Origin: Planctomyces sp.
GTDB lineage: Bacteria > Planctomycetota > Planctomycetia > Planctomycetales > Planctomycetaceae
Length of the DNA stretch: 37,560 bases
NCBI GenBank assembly: GCA_013822855.1
Contig: PNLE01000014.1
Location: 1-37,560, forward strand
Reading direction: 5' to 3'
The notes beneath the pieces are model-generated. The model made no database searches, was not told the DNA's origin, and worked only from the letters and a program-made list of their open reading frames with translations. A program made the position numbers and the translations under genes. Below, piece by piece: positions 23,333-32,513 of this stretch. The first letter of the stretch is position 1. Every line of letters starts with the position of its first letter.

Positions 23333-26300
23333 TCAGCCCGCGCGGCGGGTTTGGGTTTCCAGGCGGGAGAGCCAGACGGGTTCCACGCCCCGCGATTGGA
23401 ACTGTTCCGCAAAGCTCATGTGGCTGGTGAAGACCAGCACTTGCTGGCCGGTCGAGGCGAAGTCGATCAGGGTGTCGACGGCGGCTCCCGAGCGCTGTTC
23501 GTCGAAGTTGACGGTGACATCGTCGAGGATCATCGGCAGTTCGATGTTCTTCGCCGTGAACCGGCGGACCATGGCCAGCCGGATGGCGAGGAAGAGCTGT
23601 TCGCGCGTGCCGCCGGAGAGCATCTGGACGGGCCAGGGGTGCTGGCGGTCGTCGTCGACGCAAAGGGCGTGCTGTCCGAGGGGTGTCCAGATGTTGGGAT
23701 ACTGCCCGCAGGTGAGCCGCGAGAGGAACGGCGACGCCTCGGCCAGAAGTTGCGGCTGGTTGGTCCGCTCGAACCGCTGGCGGAGTTCATCCATGCTCTG
23801 ACCCGCCAAGGCCGCGGCGTACCAGTCTTCCAGGCCATGCCGCATCTGCTGTTCGATCGTCGCCAGTTCCAGCCGGCGGGTGATGCCGGTGGTGTCGGCT
23901 TCGAGGGTGCGGGTCTCCTGCTTCACACTCCCCAGCTCTTCATAGAGCCGCTTGAGATCCTGCTCGATGACGGCCAGTTCCTTCGTCAGTTCGCTGATCC
24001 GCTGGTCGTTGTGGGTGCGGTTGAACTTGCGGAGGACATCTTCCGTGATCGCCAGCGTGGGCTGCGACTGGACGGCTTGCTCGAGATCGTGCTGGGCCTG
24101 CTCGAGGCGGAGTTCCCACTCCCGCCGCTTCTCCCAGGTGCGGATGCGATCCATGAGCCCTTGGCGGTCGCGGACACCGGCGGCACTGAGGAGGGCCGTG
24201 CGGTCGAGGTGATTCTGTTCGAGCTGTCGATCCAGCCGGAAGCGGATCTCCTGCCGACGTTCGAGGATGCGATCAAGCTTGCGTTTGGCTTTGCGTTTGA
24301 CGAGGGCGGTTTCGAGTTCGCCGCGCCAGCCTTCGAGCAGGTTCCACGGCTGCGACGTCGTGGTGAAGGGCCGCTGCATCCGCTTGGCGAGGGTTTCGAC
24401 CTGCTGGCGGAAGCCCTGCTGCTGGGCCTGAACCTGTTGCAGCCTGGCACCCAGATCTCGCGAGGTGGCCAGGAGGGCGAAGGCTCCGTGGACCTTCTCC
24501 CACAGGTTGTAGGCGTTGCCGATGGAGGTTGTTTCGTCGAGGCCCAGACCGACGAGTTTGCGGCTCCATTCATGCCGGGCCTGAGCCAGTTCGCGCTGGC
24601 CTTCCTGCAAGCGCTTGCGGGCCGTGCTGAGCGATTTGCGGACGCGGCGGATCTCCTGGAACTGCCGCTGGAGCTTTTCGAGATCGGCCAGCCGCGCCGC
24701 CGCCTGGGCGATAAGGCCGCCATCGTTGGCGCCGTTCATCCATTGGGCAAGCTCGGCGGCGTCCATCAGGTCGTGCCTGCTGGCCAGCTCGCGCATCTGC
24801 TCGCGGGCGTCGTGCAGCTTCACCTGATAGTCGCGGCGGCTTTCACGGATCGCGCGGACCTGGTCTTCGGCATCACGCTCGAACTGAACCTTCAAGCCAT
24901 ACGAGAGGCTGATGGCCATCGCACCGATGAGAGCGTAGATCGTGCCGACGAGGACACCCGTCGTCACTGAGGAAAGTGCTCCCCAGAAGACAAGTCCGAC
25001 ACCGGCCGCGAGGAACAGGAAGAGCAGCGTGAAGATCCAGGGGGGCATCGTCGAGCGGACCTGGATCCGTTCGAGCTGTTTTTCCAGTTCGCGGATCCGT
25101 TCGAGATGTTCCCCCGCCGCGATCTGCAGGCGGCCCAGTTCCACGACATGGGCCAACCGCTCCCGGGCGAAGTGAAGCGGCTCTTCGACCGTTTCGCTTT
25201 GAATCCCCAGTTCGAGCAGGTTGGTCTTGAGGGCCAGTTCGCGGTCGTGGCAGACGCTCGACTTCTTCTGATAGCGGTGCTGCCGCAAGGCCTGCCGGGA
25301 GCGGATGTCTTGATAGGTCCGCGCCGAGCCGAGCAGTTCGGCCTGCGTGGCGGGAGTATCGATGATTTCGCCCAGCCGCTGACGTGTCCAGCGGGGGCCG
25401 AGTTCCTTGAGGCGGCGGCCCAGGTCTTGTTCGGCGGTGGAGAGTTCCTGCTCGAGCCGCAGCCGGTCCGCGTCGCGGGTCTGCCAGGGAGTCTTCTGAT
25501 CCCACAGCGCATGGAGGCTGGGGCCGTAGCGGCCGAAGTCGGCCAACTTGCGGGCCGCCTTGAGTTTTTCGTCCATCGCATCAACGCGTGTGCGGGCTTC
25601 GGCCCGCTGCTGGCCAAGGGTGGCGATGGCCGTTTCGATGCGGTCGAGCTGCGAGATGGTGTCGGGCGCGATCGCCTTGAGTTCGGGCAGGCCGCTGAGT
25701 TCGCGCTGACACTGATTGACCAGCCGCCACGGTTCCCAGACGCGCTGGAGATGCCGGGCTTCCAGCAGCGAAGCCTGGATGTTCGTCTGGCGGTGAGTGA
25801 GATCGGCCTGGCGCGTCGCGAGTTCCTCCCGCTTGCGGAGGAGCTCGCGGTGTCGACCCAGGCGGACACCTTCGGCCTCGTTGAGCGCGCGGAGACGTGT
25901 TCGCTGCTGCGTGAGATCCAGCAGACGGCCCGACATCGCCATCGGGTTGCGGATGGCCCGCTGATAGGCCTCCAGCTTCGGCACGGCATCCTGCAACTGG
26001 CGGCCCTGCGGCCCGAGCGTCATCGCATAGATATGGCGGGCGACAACTTCATCTTCCAGTGTGCCGAGCTGTTGAAGTTCGGGCAGACCGAGGGCGAAGA
26101 CCGATTGGAACAGCCGGGCATCGAGATGGCCGACGATCTCCTCGTAGAGAGATTTGCCGGTGCCGTTGGCATCGAGGCCATCGATGGTGAGCCGGCCGGG
26201 ATCGGCTTCGAGCGTGGCCATGCGATGGAGGTGATGCGTGCGGCCCTGGTGCTGCACAACCAGCGAGCCTTCGCGGCTGAAGCGGTCGCGCCAGCGCTCG

Positions 26301-26476
26301 GCGATCTGCCGGTCATCGACCGTGAAGCCGTACAGCATCGCCCGGAGGAACCGCAGGAGGGTCGTCTTGCCGGTGCCGTTGGTGCCGTAGAAGACCGTCA
26401 GGCCGTTGGGTTTGATGGTCTGATCGAAGTCTTCCCAGACTCCGAAGCGGTCGATATGGATATTCGAGATTTTCAC
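23333..26476 (-). CDS. YhaN-like (SbcC/Rad50-type) AAA family ATPase
   Basis: The product is 1047 residues with a GTG start at 26476 that overlaps the stop of the partner gene (GTGA). The N-terminal ATPase lobe has 'KISNIHIDRFGVWEDF' and Walker A 'YGTNGTGKTTLLRFL' (31-38). Long coiled coils follow. A pair of membrane helices at ~480-535 ('WIFTLLFLFLAAGVGLVFWG', then 'VLVGTIYALIGAMAISLSYG') is the feature that separates YhaN from SbcC. More coiled coil follows. The C-terminal lobe has ABC signature 'LSGGTREQLFLAIRLAM' (~951) and Walker B 'LPMILDDVTVNFD' (~980). Such proteins pair with SbcD-like nucleases in DNA metabolism. All ATPase motifs are intact. Confidence 0.92.
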   Translation of the reverse strand: MKISNIHIDRFGVWEDFDQTIKPNGLTVFYGTNGTGKTTLLRFLRAMLYGFTVDDRQIAERWRDRFSREGSLVVQHQGRTHHLHRMATLEADPGRLTIDGLDANGTGKSLYEEIVGHLDARLFQSVFALGLPELQQLGTLEDEVVARHIYAMTLGPQGRQLQDAVPKLEAYQRAIRNPMAMSGRLLDLTQQRTRLRALNEAEGVRLGRHRELLRKREELATRQADLTHRQTNIQASLLEARHLQRVWEPWRLVNQCQRELSGLPELKAIAPDTISQLDRIETAIATLGQQRAEARTRVDAMDEKLKAARKLADFGRYGPSLHALWDQKTPWQTRDADRLRLEQELSTAEQDLGRRLKELGPRWTRQRLGEIIDTPATQAELLGSARTYQDIRSRQALRQHRYQKKSSVCHDRELALKTNLLELGIQSETVEEPLHFARERLAHVVELGRLQIAAGEHLERIRELEKQLERIQVRSTMPPWIFTLLFLFLAAGVGLVFWGALSSVTTGVLVGTIYALIGAMAISLSYGLKVQFERDAEDQVRAIRESRRDYQVKLHDAREQMRELASRHDLMDAAELAQWMNGANDGGLIAQAAARLADLEKLQRQFQEIRRVRKSLSTARKRLQEGQRELAQARHEWSRKLVGLGLDETTSIGNAYNLWEKVHGAFALLATSRDLGARLQQVQAQQQGFRQQVETLAKRMQRPFTTTSQPWNLLEGWRGELETALVKRKAKRKLDRILERRQEIRFRLDRQLEQNHLDRTALLSAAGVRDRQGLMDRIRTWEKRREWELRLEQAQHDLEQAVQSQPTLAITEDVLRKFNRTHNDQRISELTKELAVIEQDLKRLYEELGSVKQETRTLEADTTGITRRLELATIEQQMRHGLEDWYAAALAGQSMDELRQRFERTNQPQLLAEASPFLSRLTCGQYPNIWTPLGQHALCVDDDRQHPWPVQMLSGGTREQLFLAIRLAMVRRFTAKNIELPMILDDVTVNFDEQRSGAAVDTLIDFASTGQQVLVFTSHMSFAEQFQSRGVEPVWLSRLETQTRRAG

Positions 26477-27801
26477 GGTGTGGCGTCTCCCGGTGTCTTC
26501 ACATCCGGCGAAGAGGATCCGGCGAGGGTCATGTCCGAAGGATCGCTCAGCCACTCGTGGCAGAGCTGTCGGGCCTGACCGGCAATACGTTCGTCGTCGA
26601 GCGGGCCCACGCTGGCCAACAGGCCCGCGAAGAAATCATCGTGCTCGGGGAGATGATTAAGCATCCATTGCTGCCAGGTGTCGTCGTCGGTCGGTTCGAT
26701 CCGTTCCAGGACTTCCCGGGCACCGGCTTCCAGCGAGTTCTCGCTGCCAAGCCAGCCCGAGTGGCTGCCGTACCTCGGCGAGCAGGTGTGCCGCCATTTG
26801 CCGCGTTCGAGTTGATCGGTCCAATCCCCCAGATGACGCAGCGTGTTCTTCACGGCCTCATCACTGGCGAGGTCCTGCAGGACGGTGCTCGTTCCCATGA
26901 AGGTCCAATGGGCCAGGCAGAGCGATTCGTGCGGCAGCGGCTGCTGCTCCTGCACCAGGGCGAACATCTTCTCGACAAGCTCACCGCGCGTCTTGACGGG
27001 CGTGAGGTCGATGGTGAACTGGTAACGCCGCACCGGCGAAAGCGATTGGTGAAGCAGTTGAATTCGGCCCGAACCATCGACTTCCACCAGTGTCGCTCCG
27101 GTCATCACATCCCGGCGGCGGAACGGCACCGGCAAGGGCGGGGCATGCACCTGACCTTCGGTCACGGGGAGCAGCTCGGGCGATTGGCGGCCTCCATGGG
27201 CGAGGTAATGGACCGAGACATATTTGCGGGCGGCGTGAGTCGCGCTCGGTTCCGTCGACGTGCGGCTGTGCAGTCGATGGCACATGACCCCGACGACGAA
27301 CGGCTCGACTTGGCCTTTCCTGGCAACGCGCGAACGCAGCCGCTCGAGTTCGGGAGGATCGACGCTGGCGGAATCAGTGATCGGCGCGATGGAGCAGTAA
27401 GTCTGGCCGTTGGCCGTCAGATCGACAGTGGCATCTTCGGCGAGACGGAAGACGGTCACGTTTTCGGGGAGGGAGGGGATCGCGGCCCAGGCCGAGGCGG
27501 GATCGAGTTGTCCCGGCGCGACAATCAGCTCGATCTCCTTGGCCGCGAGGCGTTCGGCTCCATGTCGAAAGGCGACTTCGGCGGCGAGGGAGGGTTCGCG
27601 GGAGTCGAAGGTGTCGCCGGAAAGGAGGACGAAATCGACATCCTTGGCGATAGCAAGATCAACCAGCCGCTCCCAGGCGAAGAGCGTGGCGTGCGCCGCC
27701 GTCCTTGCCGCTTCTCCCGCAAGTTCGCCGGTTTCGAGAAGTGGCCGCTCAAGCATCAAGCCGGCGGCATGCAGAAACCGCATGGGCCTGAAGAGCATCA
27801 T
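26473..27801 (-). CDS. YhaO/SbcD-like metallophosphoesterase with lost catalytic motifs
   Basis: The product is 442 residues from ATG 27801, which follows AAAGGA by 5-6 nt. The fold is recognisable: 'RFLHAAGLMLERPLL' (8-22), 'DLAIAKDVDFVLLSGDTFDSREP' (48-70), 'KEIELIVAPGQLDP' (88-101). Active members have D-x-H in the first motif, GDxxD in the second and GNHD/E in the third. Here the first is G14-x-M16, the second is kept (G62-D63..D66) and the third is G97-Q-L-D100. Later His motifs ('GH', 'GHxH') are also not evident. It is therefore probably a non-catalytic partner that regulates or docks the downstream ATPase, with which it is translationally coupled. Confidence 0.82.
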   Translation of the reverse strand: MMLFRPMRFLHAAGLMLERPLLETGELAGEAARTAAHATLFAWERLVDLAIAKDVDFVLLSGDTFDSREPSLAAEVAFRHGAERLAAKEIELIVAPGQLDPASAWAAIPSLPENVTVFRLAEDATVDLTANGQTYCSIAPITDSASVDPPELERLRSRVARKGQVEPFVVGVMCHRLHSRTSTEPSATHAARKYVSVHYLAHGGRQSPELLPVTEGQVHAPPLPVPFRRRDVMTGATLVEVDGSGRIQLLHQSLSPVRRYQFTIDLTPVKTRGELVEKMFALVQEQQPLPHESLCLAHWTFMGTSTVLQDLASDEAVKNTLRHLGDWTDQLERGKWRHTCSPRYGSHSGWLGSENSLEAGAREVLERIEPTDDDTWQQWMLNHLPEHDDFFAGLLASVGPLDDERIAGQARQLCHEWLSDPSDMTLAGSSSPDVKTPGDATP

Positions 27802-28100
27802 CGGAATCCTTTCCGTAAAGGTCACTGGCGGCAGTTTCTGCCGGTTGAACCTAGCTTACCGCCTTTACTGGTTTTAGCGAAAGTGAAATTTGCAGGCCAA
27901 CATGTACGAGCGACCACATTTTCGCCGTTTTTGGAGAGAATTGGGGTTGTGTTGCCGTCAGCCGCGGGGCCTCCGCCGTCGCGGTGCGTTGCCGGCAGGC
28001 GATTCACTTGGCAGGGCTGGTACACTCGGGAGGTTTCAGCAGCAACCTATTCCCGCGACGGGTGTTCCTCGCGAACTCCACTGGAGAGCACTGAAACACG

Positions 28101-29093
28101 ATGCCCAAGGGTCGATTGGCACCTTCGCCCACGGGGGCTCAGCATCCGGGGAACGCGCGGACGTTTCTGGTGGCGTGGCTGGCTGCGCGGTCGAGTCGAT
28201 CGCCGCTGGTCTGCCGGATCGAGGACATCGATTCGCCGCGGGTGAAGCTGTGGGCGTTGACGCAGGCCCTCGATGATTTGGCGTGGCTGGGGTTGGATTG
28301 GGACGAGGGGCCGCCCCGGCCAGGTGTTCGGGCTGCGATGGAAGCTGGCGACGAACCGGGGGTCCCTTTTGTTCAATCACAGCGGTTGGCCCGGTATCGG
28401 GACGTGCTGGCCGAGCTAAAGTCGCGGGAGCTGATTTATCCCTGCACCTGCAGTCGCTCGGAGGCGAGTCAGGCGGCGAGCGCGCCCCATGCGGGCCATG
28501 AGCCGGCAGTCTATCCCGGCACTTGTGCGGGGCGATTCGCCGGTGAGGCGGCGAGCCTGCCGGAAGGGACGTATTGCTGGCGATTTCGGATGGCCGGATT
28601 CCGCGAACCAATCGGCTGGCAGGATGCGATTGCGGGACTGCAGGTGGCCAGTCTTCCCGGAACACTGGGCGACTTCGTCATCGCCAAGGCCGATGGGACC
28701 CCTTCATACCAGTTGGCCGTTGTGGTCGACGACCATGACATGGGAATCGAGCAGGTTGTCCGTGGCGATGATCTGATTCCCAGCACGTTCCGACAATTGG
28801 CCCTCTACCAGACGCTGGGCTGGCAGGCCCCGGGTTTCGCCCATGTGCCATTGGTGAAGGGGCCGGACGGCCTGCGACTCGCCAAGCGGCACGGCGACTC
28901 GCGGCTCTCGATTCTGCGGGAAGCGGGTGTCGATCCGCGGCGCGTCATCGGCTGGCTAGCGCGATCCCTGGGACTGGCAGAAGAAGCGTCGCCGATCACT
29001 CCCGGGGAATTGATCGAGACCTTCGCTTGGGAAAAGATCGCGAAGGATCCTGTGATGTTTCCAAGGGAGGTGTGGGAGGGATGGTTGAGGTGA
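28101..29093 (+). CDS. gluQ: Glutamyl-Q tRNA(Asp) synthetase
   Basis: This 330-residue protein is a class I synthetase paralogue of GluRS that lacks the anticodon-binding domain. It attaches glutamate to the queuosine base of tRNA(Asp), not to the 3' end. Visible features are the HIGH-like motif 'APSPTGAQHPGNARTFL' (7-23), 'CRIEDIDSPR' (38-47), a zinc site formed by Cys115, Cys117, Tyr138 and Cys142, 'GDFVIAKADGTPSYQLAVVVDDHDMGI' and the 'KRHGD' variant of KMSKS. The short length (no C-terminal domain) separates it from GltX. The ATG at 28101 lacks a strong ribosome site. It is divergent from the YhaO-like gene. Confidence 0.93.
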   Translation: MPKGRLAPSPTGAQHPGNARTFLVAWLAARSSRSPLVCRIEDIDSPRVKLWALTQALDDLAWLGLDWDEGPPRPGVRAAMEAGDEPGVPFVQSQRLARYRDVLAELKSRELIYPCTCSRSEASQAASAPHAGHEPAVYPGTCAGRFAGEAASLPEGTYCWRFRMAGFREPIGWQDAIAGLQVASLPGTLGDFVIAKADGTPSYQLAVVVDDHDMGIEQVVRGDDLIPSTFRQLALYQTLGWQAPGFAHVPLVKGPDGLRLAKRHGDSRLSILREAGVDPRRVIGWLARSLGLAEEASPITPGELIETFAWEKIAKDPVMFPREVWEGWLR

Positions 29094-29108
29094 AGGAGGG
29101 GGCAGTTG

Positions 29109-29133
29109 TCAGTTTGGAGTTTGGAGTTTGGAG
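29109..29133 (+). repeat. Heptamer tandem repeat after gluQ
   Basis: AGTTTGG occurs three times in tandem (29111-29131), preceded by GGGGCAGTTGT, which also follows the flippase stop at 10774-10784. It is a small low-complexity intergenic repeat. Confidence 0.6.
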
Positions 29134-29229
29134 AGGGGTGTGCGGAAAGGTGATGGTATTTTCAAGTGACTTGCGATGGAACATCTCGTTTTGAGATGCG
29201 TCATACGTTGGGACTCGCCCTCACCCCGG

Positions 29230-29255
29230 CCCTCTCCCATCGGAATGGGCGAGGG
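29230..29255. repeat. CCCTCTCCC-type intergenic hairpin
   Basis: CCCTCTCCCAT and ATGGGCGAGGG pair around a CGGA loop with one mismatch. The preceding CCCTCACCCCGGCCCTCTCCC pattern is a type of dispersed intergenic repeat seen in many GC-rich bacteria. It sits between the convergent gluQ and TPR genes. Confidence 0.6.
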
Positions 29256-29349
29256 GGTAAGAAATCTTCGCTCCTCTCCCTCTGGCTTCTTTCCTTTTCC
29301 CCTTCTTTCCTTCTTCGCTTTTCCGCTTCCACCCTTTTCCGCTCCCCCT

Positions 29350-32193
29350 TCAACTCCCCAGTTGGCTGATTTTTTCGAGCCAGAGTTCCCATTCCGCGCG
29401 GGTCAGGCTGGAGCCGAGGCTGTCGAAGGCGCTGTCGGGGATCTGTTTCTGCCGGAGGATCACGCGGCCTTGTTCGAGCATGCTGCGGGCCTCGGCCGGT
29501 TTGCCCAGGCGGCGGTAGGCTTCCGCCATCTGCAGAAAGGCGGGAAGGACCTGCACGCTGTCGCGGTAGCGGTTGATGGCGGTGTTGTAGGCGGCGATGG
29601 CTTCTTTATCCCGCCGCAGTTCGAAGAGCTGATGGGCGACATCGAAGGCGGTGGTGGCCAGCATCGCCTCCCCCAGGGGATCCAACGCATCGAGGCTCGA
29701 TTGCTTGGTCAGCACCGACCGCAGTGCCACGAGGTTGTCGAGTGACTGTTCGTCGAGGGTGTGCTGCTGTTCGATGAGGCGCAGTTTGACGGCTTCGGTC
29801 TGCGGGGTTTCGAGCAGGCGGCGGATAAGGCGGGCCTGCTCGCGCTGGGAACGGGAGAGCTGATACATTGCCTGCACGCGGGAGGGATCCTCCGGGTAGC
29901 GGGCCAGGAACTCGGTGAGGCGGGAGGAAGCCTCGATCTGGACGGCACGGATTCCGTCGAAGCCCGCTTCGGGAAGGGGTGTGCCTGCGGTTTCGGTAGG
30001 GAATGGGGACTGTGTCGTGATCGACGCGTTGGTGGCGACGGGGAGTATAGGTGTGGCGTTCTTGCCGGGTCGGTTCGAGTCCTGGCGGAGCAGGACGCCG
30101 CGATCGACGAGCAACGATCCGAGCCTGAGCAGGGCTTCCTTCCATTCGGCGGCGTCGGGTGTGAGGTTGTCGGCGGTGAGAATCGACCGCCACTGGGCCT
30201 CGGCCTGGCCCAGGTCGTTCTTCTCGGTGAAGGCGATTGCCAGCCGAGCCTGGGCCTTGTAGCAGGAGGGGTCGTCGGGAAACTTCTCGCGGATCGATTC
30301 GAGGATGGGGATGGCTTCATCGAGCCGATCGAGATCCATCAAGAGGCCGGCTTTGCGGACCAACGCCGTGGCCAGCATGTCGCGGGGGAGCGTGGCGAGG
30401 TACTCGTCGACACGGCTGAGAGCGGTGGCGTAGTCACGTGCCTGGATCGAATTGGTCGAGCTGGCCCAGAGATCGTCGGGGTAGCGGAAGGTCATCTTCC
30501 GGGCCTGAGCCAATTGGAACCAGGCTTTGGCGCTCGCCTTCCAGCGGGTGCGCACCGTGGCGGATCGTTGCGGCTTGAGCGACTCGGGAAGACCGTCGTA
30601 TTCCTCCTGCTGGGCTTGCGCCCACGCCTGGGTGGTGTTCGCCACCATCTCCGCTGTTTCGACGCGATCAAACAGCGGCGGGAGCGATTCGGCGAGGGTC
30701 AGCGCTTCGGCGTACTTGCCACCGTCCAGCCAGGCTTGCCACGCACTGCGGATGCGGTCGCGGAAGGCGGTCTGGCTGAGCCAGCGATTGTGGTAATCCT
30801 CCAGACGGACAATGGTGCGCACGGCTCCCGAATAAAGCTCGATGGCCCGCTCGGTGTTCCCTTCCAAGCGGTGGACATCGGCCATGTCGAGCATGCCGAC
30901 GACCGCTTCCTCCGTACCGACAAACCGCACCTGGAGATCTCGCAGGCGCTTCATCGCTTCGCCGCGAAGTGCGAGTTGTTCGTTGGGCGTTTTCTCGGCA
31001 TTCGACTTCTCCAACGCGCACCGGGCCAAGAGGTACAAGGCCGTGCGGACATGCTGCGCGTTCGGACGCTTCCCTTCGGTGAGGGGGCGCAACAGTTTTT
31101 CGGCGTCGTCGAACTTGCGTTTCGCCATCGCCAGGCGGGCTTCCTGGATCGCCAGACCATCGGCATCGGTCGCGGAGAGCCTCGCCAGTTGCAGGGCGGC
31201 CTCGGCTTCCCCGGTGCGCTCAAGGGCGAGGAGCACATCGGCTTTCCGCAAAAGCAGCATGGTCTGATCGGCGGGGGGCAACGTGCTGTCGCCCAGCAGA
31301 TCGGCCAGTCGTCTCAGATCCCCCTCGAGGAGGGGAAGCGTGCCGAAGGGATCGACGAACGGCGGTTCGACCGGTTCTTCCGGCTGGGCAGGTTCCGACC
31401 CGTGACCACCTCCATGTCCTCCCCCATGACCGCCCTTACCATGGGAATCGTCTTGAGAATCCCCGTGTTGAGAATCCCCGTGTCCGGCTTTGTCATGCCC
31501 TTCTTTGGCGTGCGTGTCGGGAGCGTGTGCTTCGCTGGTGGCGGCTGGCTTGGCAACCGGTTCGGTGATGGGGGGTGGCGTGATGCGGTTGATGTCGATC
31601 AGTGACAGGTCGAGGGCGCAGAGGGTATCGATACTGGCCGCACGATAGGGGCCGGGTGTGACGGAGAGGGGGACGAACCACTTGCGGGCCTCTTCGATCC
31701 CGCCGGTGCGATAGAGACATTGAGCCATGGCCTGCTGCCAGGTGGGTCGTTTGACGATGGCGGGCTCACGGGCCTGGGCGTCGCGGAGGAAGGCGATGGC
31801 CGCCGCCAGCCGGGGAAGCTCCATCTCCTTTTCGGAATTGCGGGCTTCGTGGTAGCCCAGGACGCCCTGCGCATAAGCCATGCCGCCGGGGAACTTCGGG
31901 TCGTTGAACTGGGCTTCGGCCAGCGGCGTGATGAGCTCGGTGGCCTTGTCGAACTCACCGGTTTCGAGGAGTGCGACCGCTTCGGCGAGCGATTTGGATT
32001 CGGTCGATTCACCGGGAAAGAGCCACCAGAAGATTCCTGCCAGGAGGAAGATCCCGACAGTCAAGCCACCGCCGAGGAACGCCAGTCGCCGTGGCAGGCC
32101 AAGGATCTTGCCGCTCGGCGAAGGGGCGTGCTTCCCGCCGTGACCTTTGCCGTCATGACCTTTGGCATCGGCGGACGGAGGATGCGCGGCCAT
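29350..32193 (-). CDS. Large membrane-anchored TPR protein with His-rich insert
   Basis: The product is 947 residues. A His/Gly/Lys-rich N-terminal tail (residues ~1-30) is followed by one membrane helix (~37-60, 'LAFLGGGLTVGIFLLAGIFWWLF'). The rest is mostly helical TPR-like repeats facing the periplasm or, if topology is reversed, the cytosol; for example 'ALLETGEFDKATELITPLAE', 'EAEAALQLARL', 'LDEAIPILESIREKFPDD', and the near-C-terminal 'AEAYRRLGKPAEARSMLEQG'. At ~220-265 there is a strongly His/Gly/Asp-rich stretch. It probably scaffolds an envelope complex; the substrate is unknown. A promoter at 32251-32279 fits ATG 32193. No domain partner is encoded nearby. Confidence 0.85.
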   Translation of the reverse strand: MAAHPPSADAKGHDGKGHGGKHAPSPSGKILGLPRRLAFLGGGLTVGIFLLAGIFWWLFPGESTESKSLAEAVALLETGEFDKATELITPLAEAQFNDPKFPGGMAYAQGVLGYHEARNSEKEMELPRLAAAIAFLRDAQAREPAIVKRPTWQQAMAQCLYRTGGIEEARKWFVPLSVTPGPYRAASIDTLCALDLSLIDINRITPPPITEPVAKPAATSEAHAPDTHAKEGHDKAGHGDSQHGDSQDDSHGKGGHGGGHGGGHGSEPAQPEEPVEPPFVDPFGTLPLLEGDLRRLADLLGDSTLPPADQTMLLLRKADVLLALERTGEAEAALQLARLSATDADGLAIQEARLAMAKRKFDDAEKLLRPLTEGKRPNAQHVRTALYLLARCALEKSNAEKTPNEQLALRGEAMKRLRDLQVRFVGTEEAVVGMLDMADVHRLEGNTERAIELYSGAVRTIVRLEDYHNRWLSQTAFRDRIRSAWQAWLDGGKYAEALTLAESLPPLFDRVETAEMVANTTQAWAQAQQEEYDGLPESLKPQRSATVRTRWKASAKAWFQLAQARKMTFRYPDDLWASSTNSIQARDYATALSRVDEYLATLPRDMLATALVRKAGLLMDLDRLDEAIPILESIREKFPDDPSCYKAQARLAIAFTEKNDLGQAEAQWRSILTADNLTPDAAEWKEALLRLGSLLVDRGVLLRQDSNRPGKNATPILPVATNASITTQSPFPTETAGTPLPEAGFDGIRAVQIEASSRLTEFLARYPEDPSRVQAMYQLSRSQREQARLIRRLLETPQTEAVKLRLIEQQHTLDEQSLDNLVALRSVLTKQSSLDALDPLGEAMLATTAFDVAHQLFELRRDKEAIAAYNTAINRYRDSVQVLPAFLQMAEAYRRLGKPAEARSMLEQGRVILRQKQIPDSAFDSLGSSLTRAEWELWLEKISQLGS

Positions 32194-32250
32194 GGGAGCA
32201 GCTTCGATGTCGGGAAGTGATGTTCAGCGGAACAGAGGGATTCTCGCCGA

Positions 32251-32279
32251 CTTATCATGAACAGCGGGCAACGCGTCAA
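32251..32279 (-). promoter_or_regulatory. Sigma70-like promoter for the TPR protein
   Basis: On the minus strand there is TTGACG (32279-32274), a 17-nt spacer and GATAAG (32256-32251). The predicted transcript start near 32244 leaves a leader of about 50 nt before ATG 32193. Confidence 0.5.
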
Positions 32280-32451
32280 TGGGAGTTCAGGGTGCAGCGT
32301 GCGGAAGAGCGATCCAGCCGACGGTTGCAGGAGGGGATTTAATAAGAAGTGAAATCTGCAGTTACTTCAGTCCAACTTGGAGAAGGCCAGCAACTCATCC
32401 CGAGCACTCCGCACCCCCTCTAAGCCCCAGCGAATCCCATTTGATCCCCGT

Positions 32452-32479
32452 TTGGCATATCCCTTGCTGCTTTGATAAT
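32452..32479 (+). promoter_or_regulatory. Sigma70-like promoter for the calpain-like protease
   Basis: TTGGCA (32452-32457), a 16-nt spacer and GATAAT (32474-32479). It predicts a start near 32486 and a ~28-nt leader to ATG 32514. It also argues against the in-frame ATG at 32472, which overlaps the -10 box. Confidence 0.6.
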
Positions 32480-32513
32480 TTGTCACGTCAACAGGTTTTC
32501 CCACGAGGTTCTC

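Larger units (their letters stand above)
32194..32513. other. Divergent promoter region
   Basis: About 320 nt lie between the TPR gene (-) and the calpain-like gene (+), holding one sigma70-like promoter in each direction. No further gene or RNA was recognised. Confidence 0.5.

Noticed and set aside
22713-23801. Plus-strand open frame of 362 codons in the accessory stretch
   Set aside because: It crosses the inverted repeat and REP-like copies, has no domain, and ends antisense to the ATPase gene.
23054-24970. Plus-strand open frame of 638 codons opposite the YhaN-like gene
   Set aside because: It is antisense to clear coiled-coil and ABC motifs and has a composition typical of shadow frames.
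29761-31605. Plus-strand open frame of 614 codons opposite the TPR gene
   Set aside because: The minus strand has a membrane helix, TPR pattern and promoter; the plus frame shows no domain.
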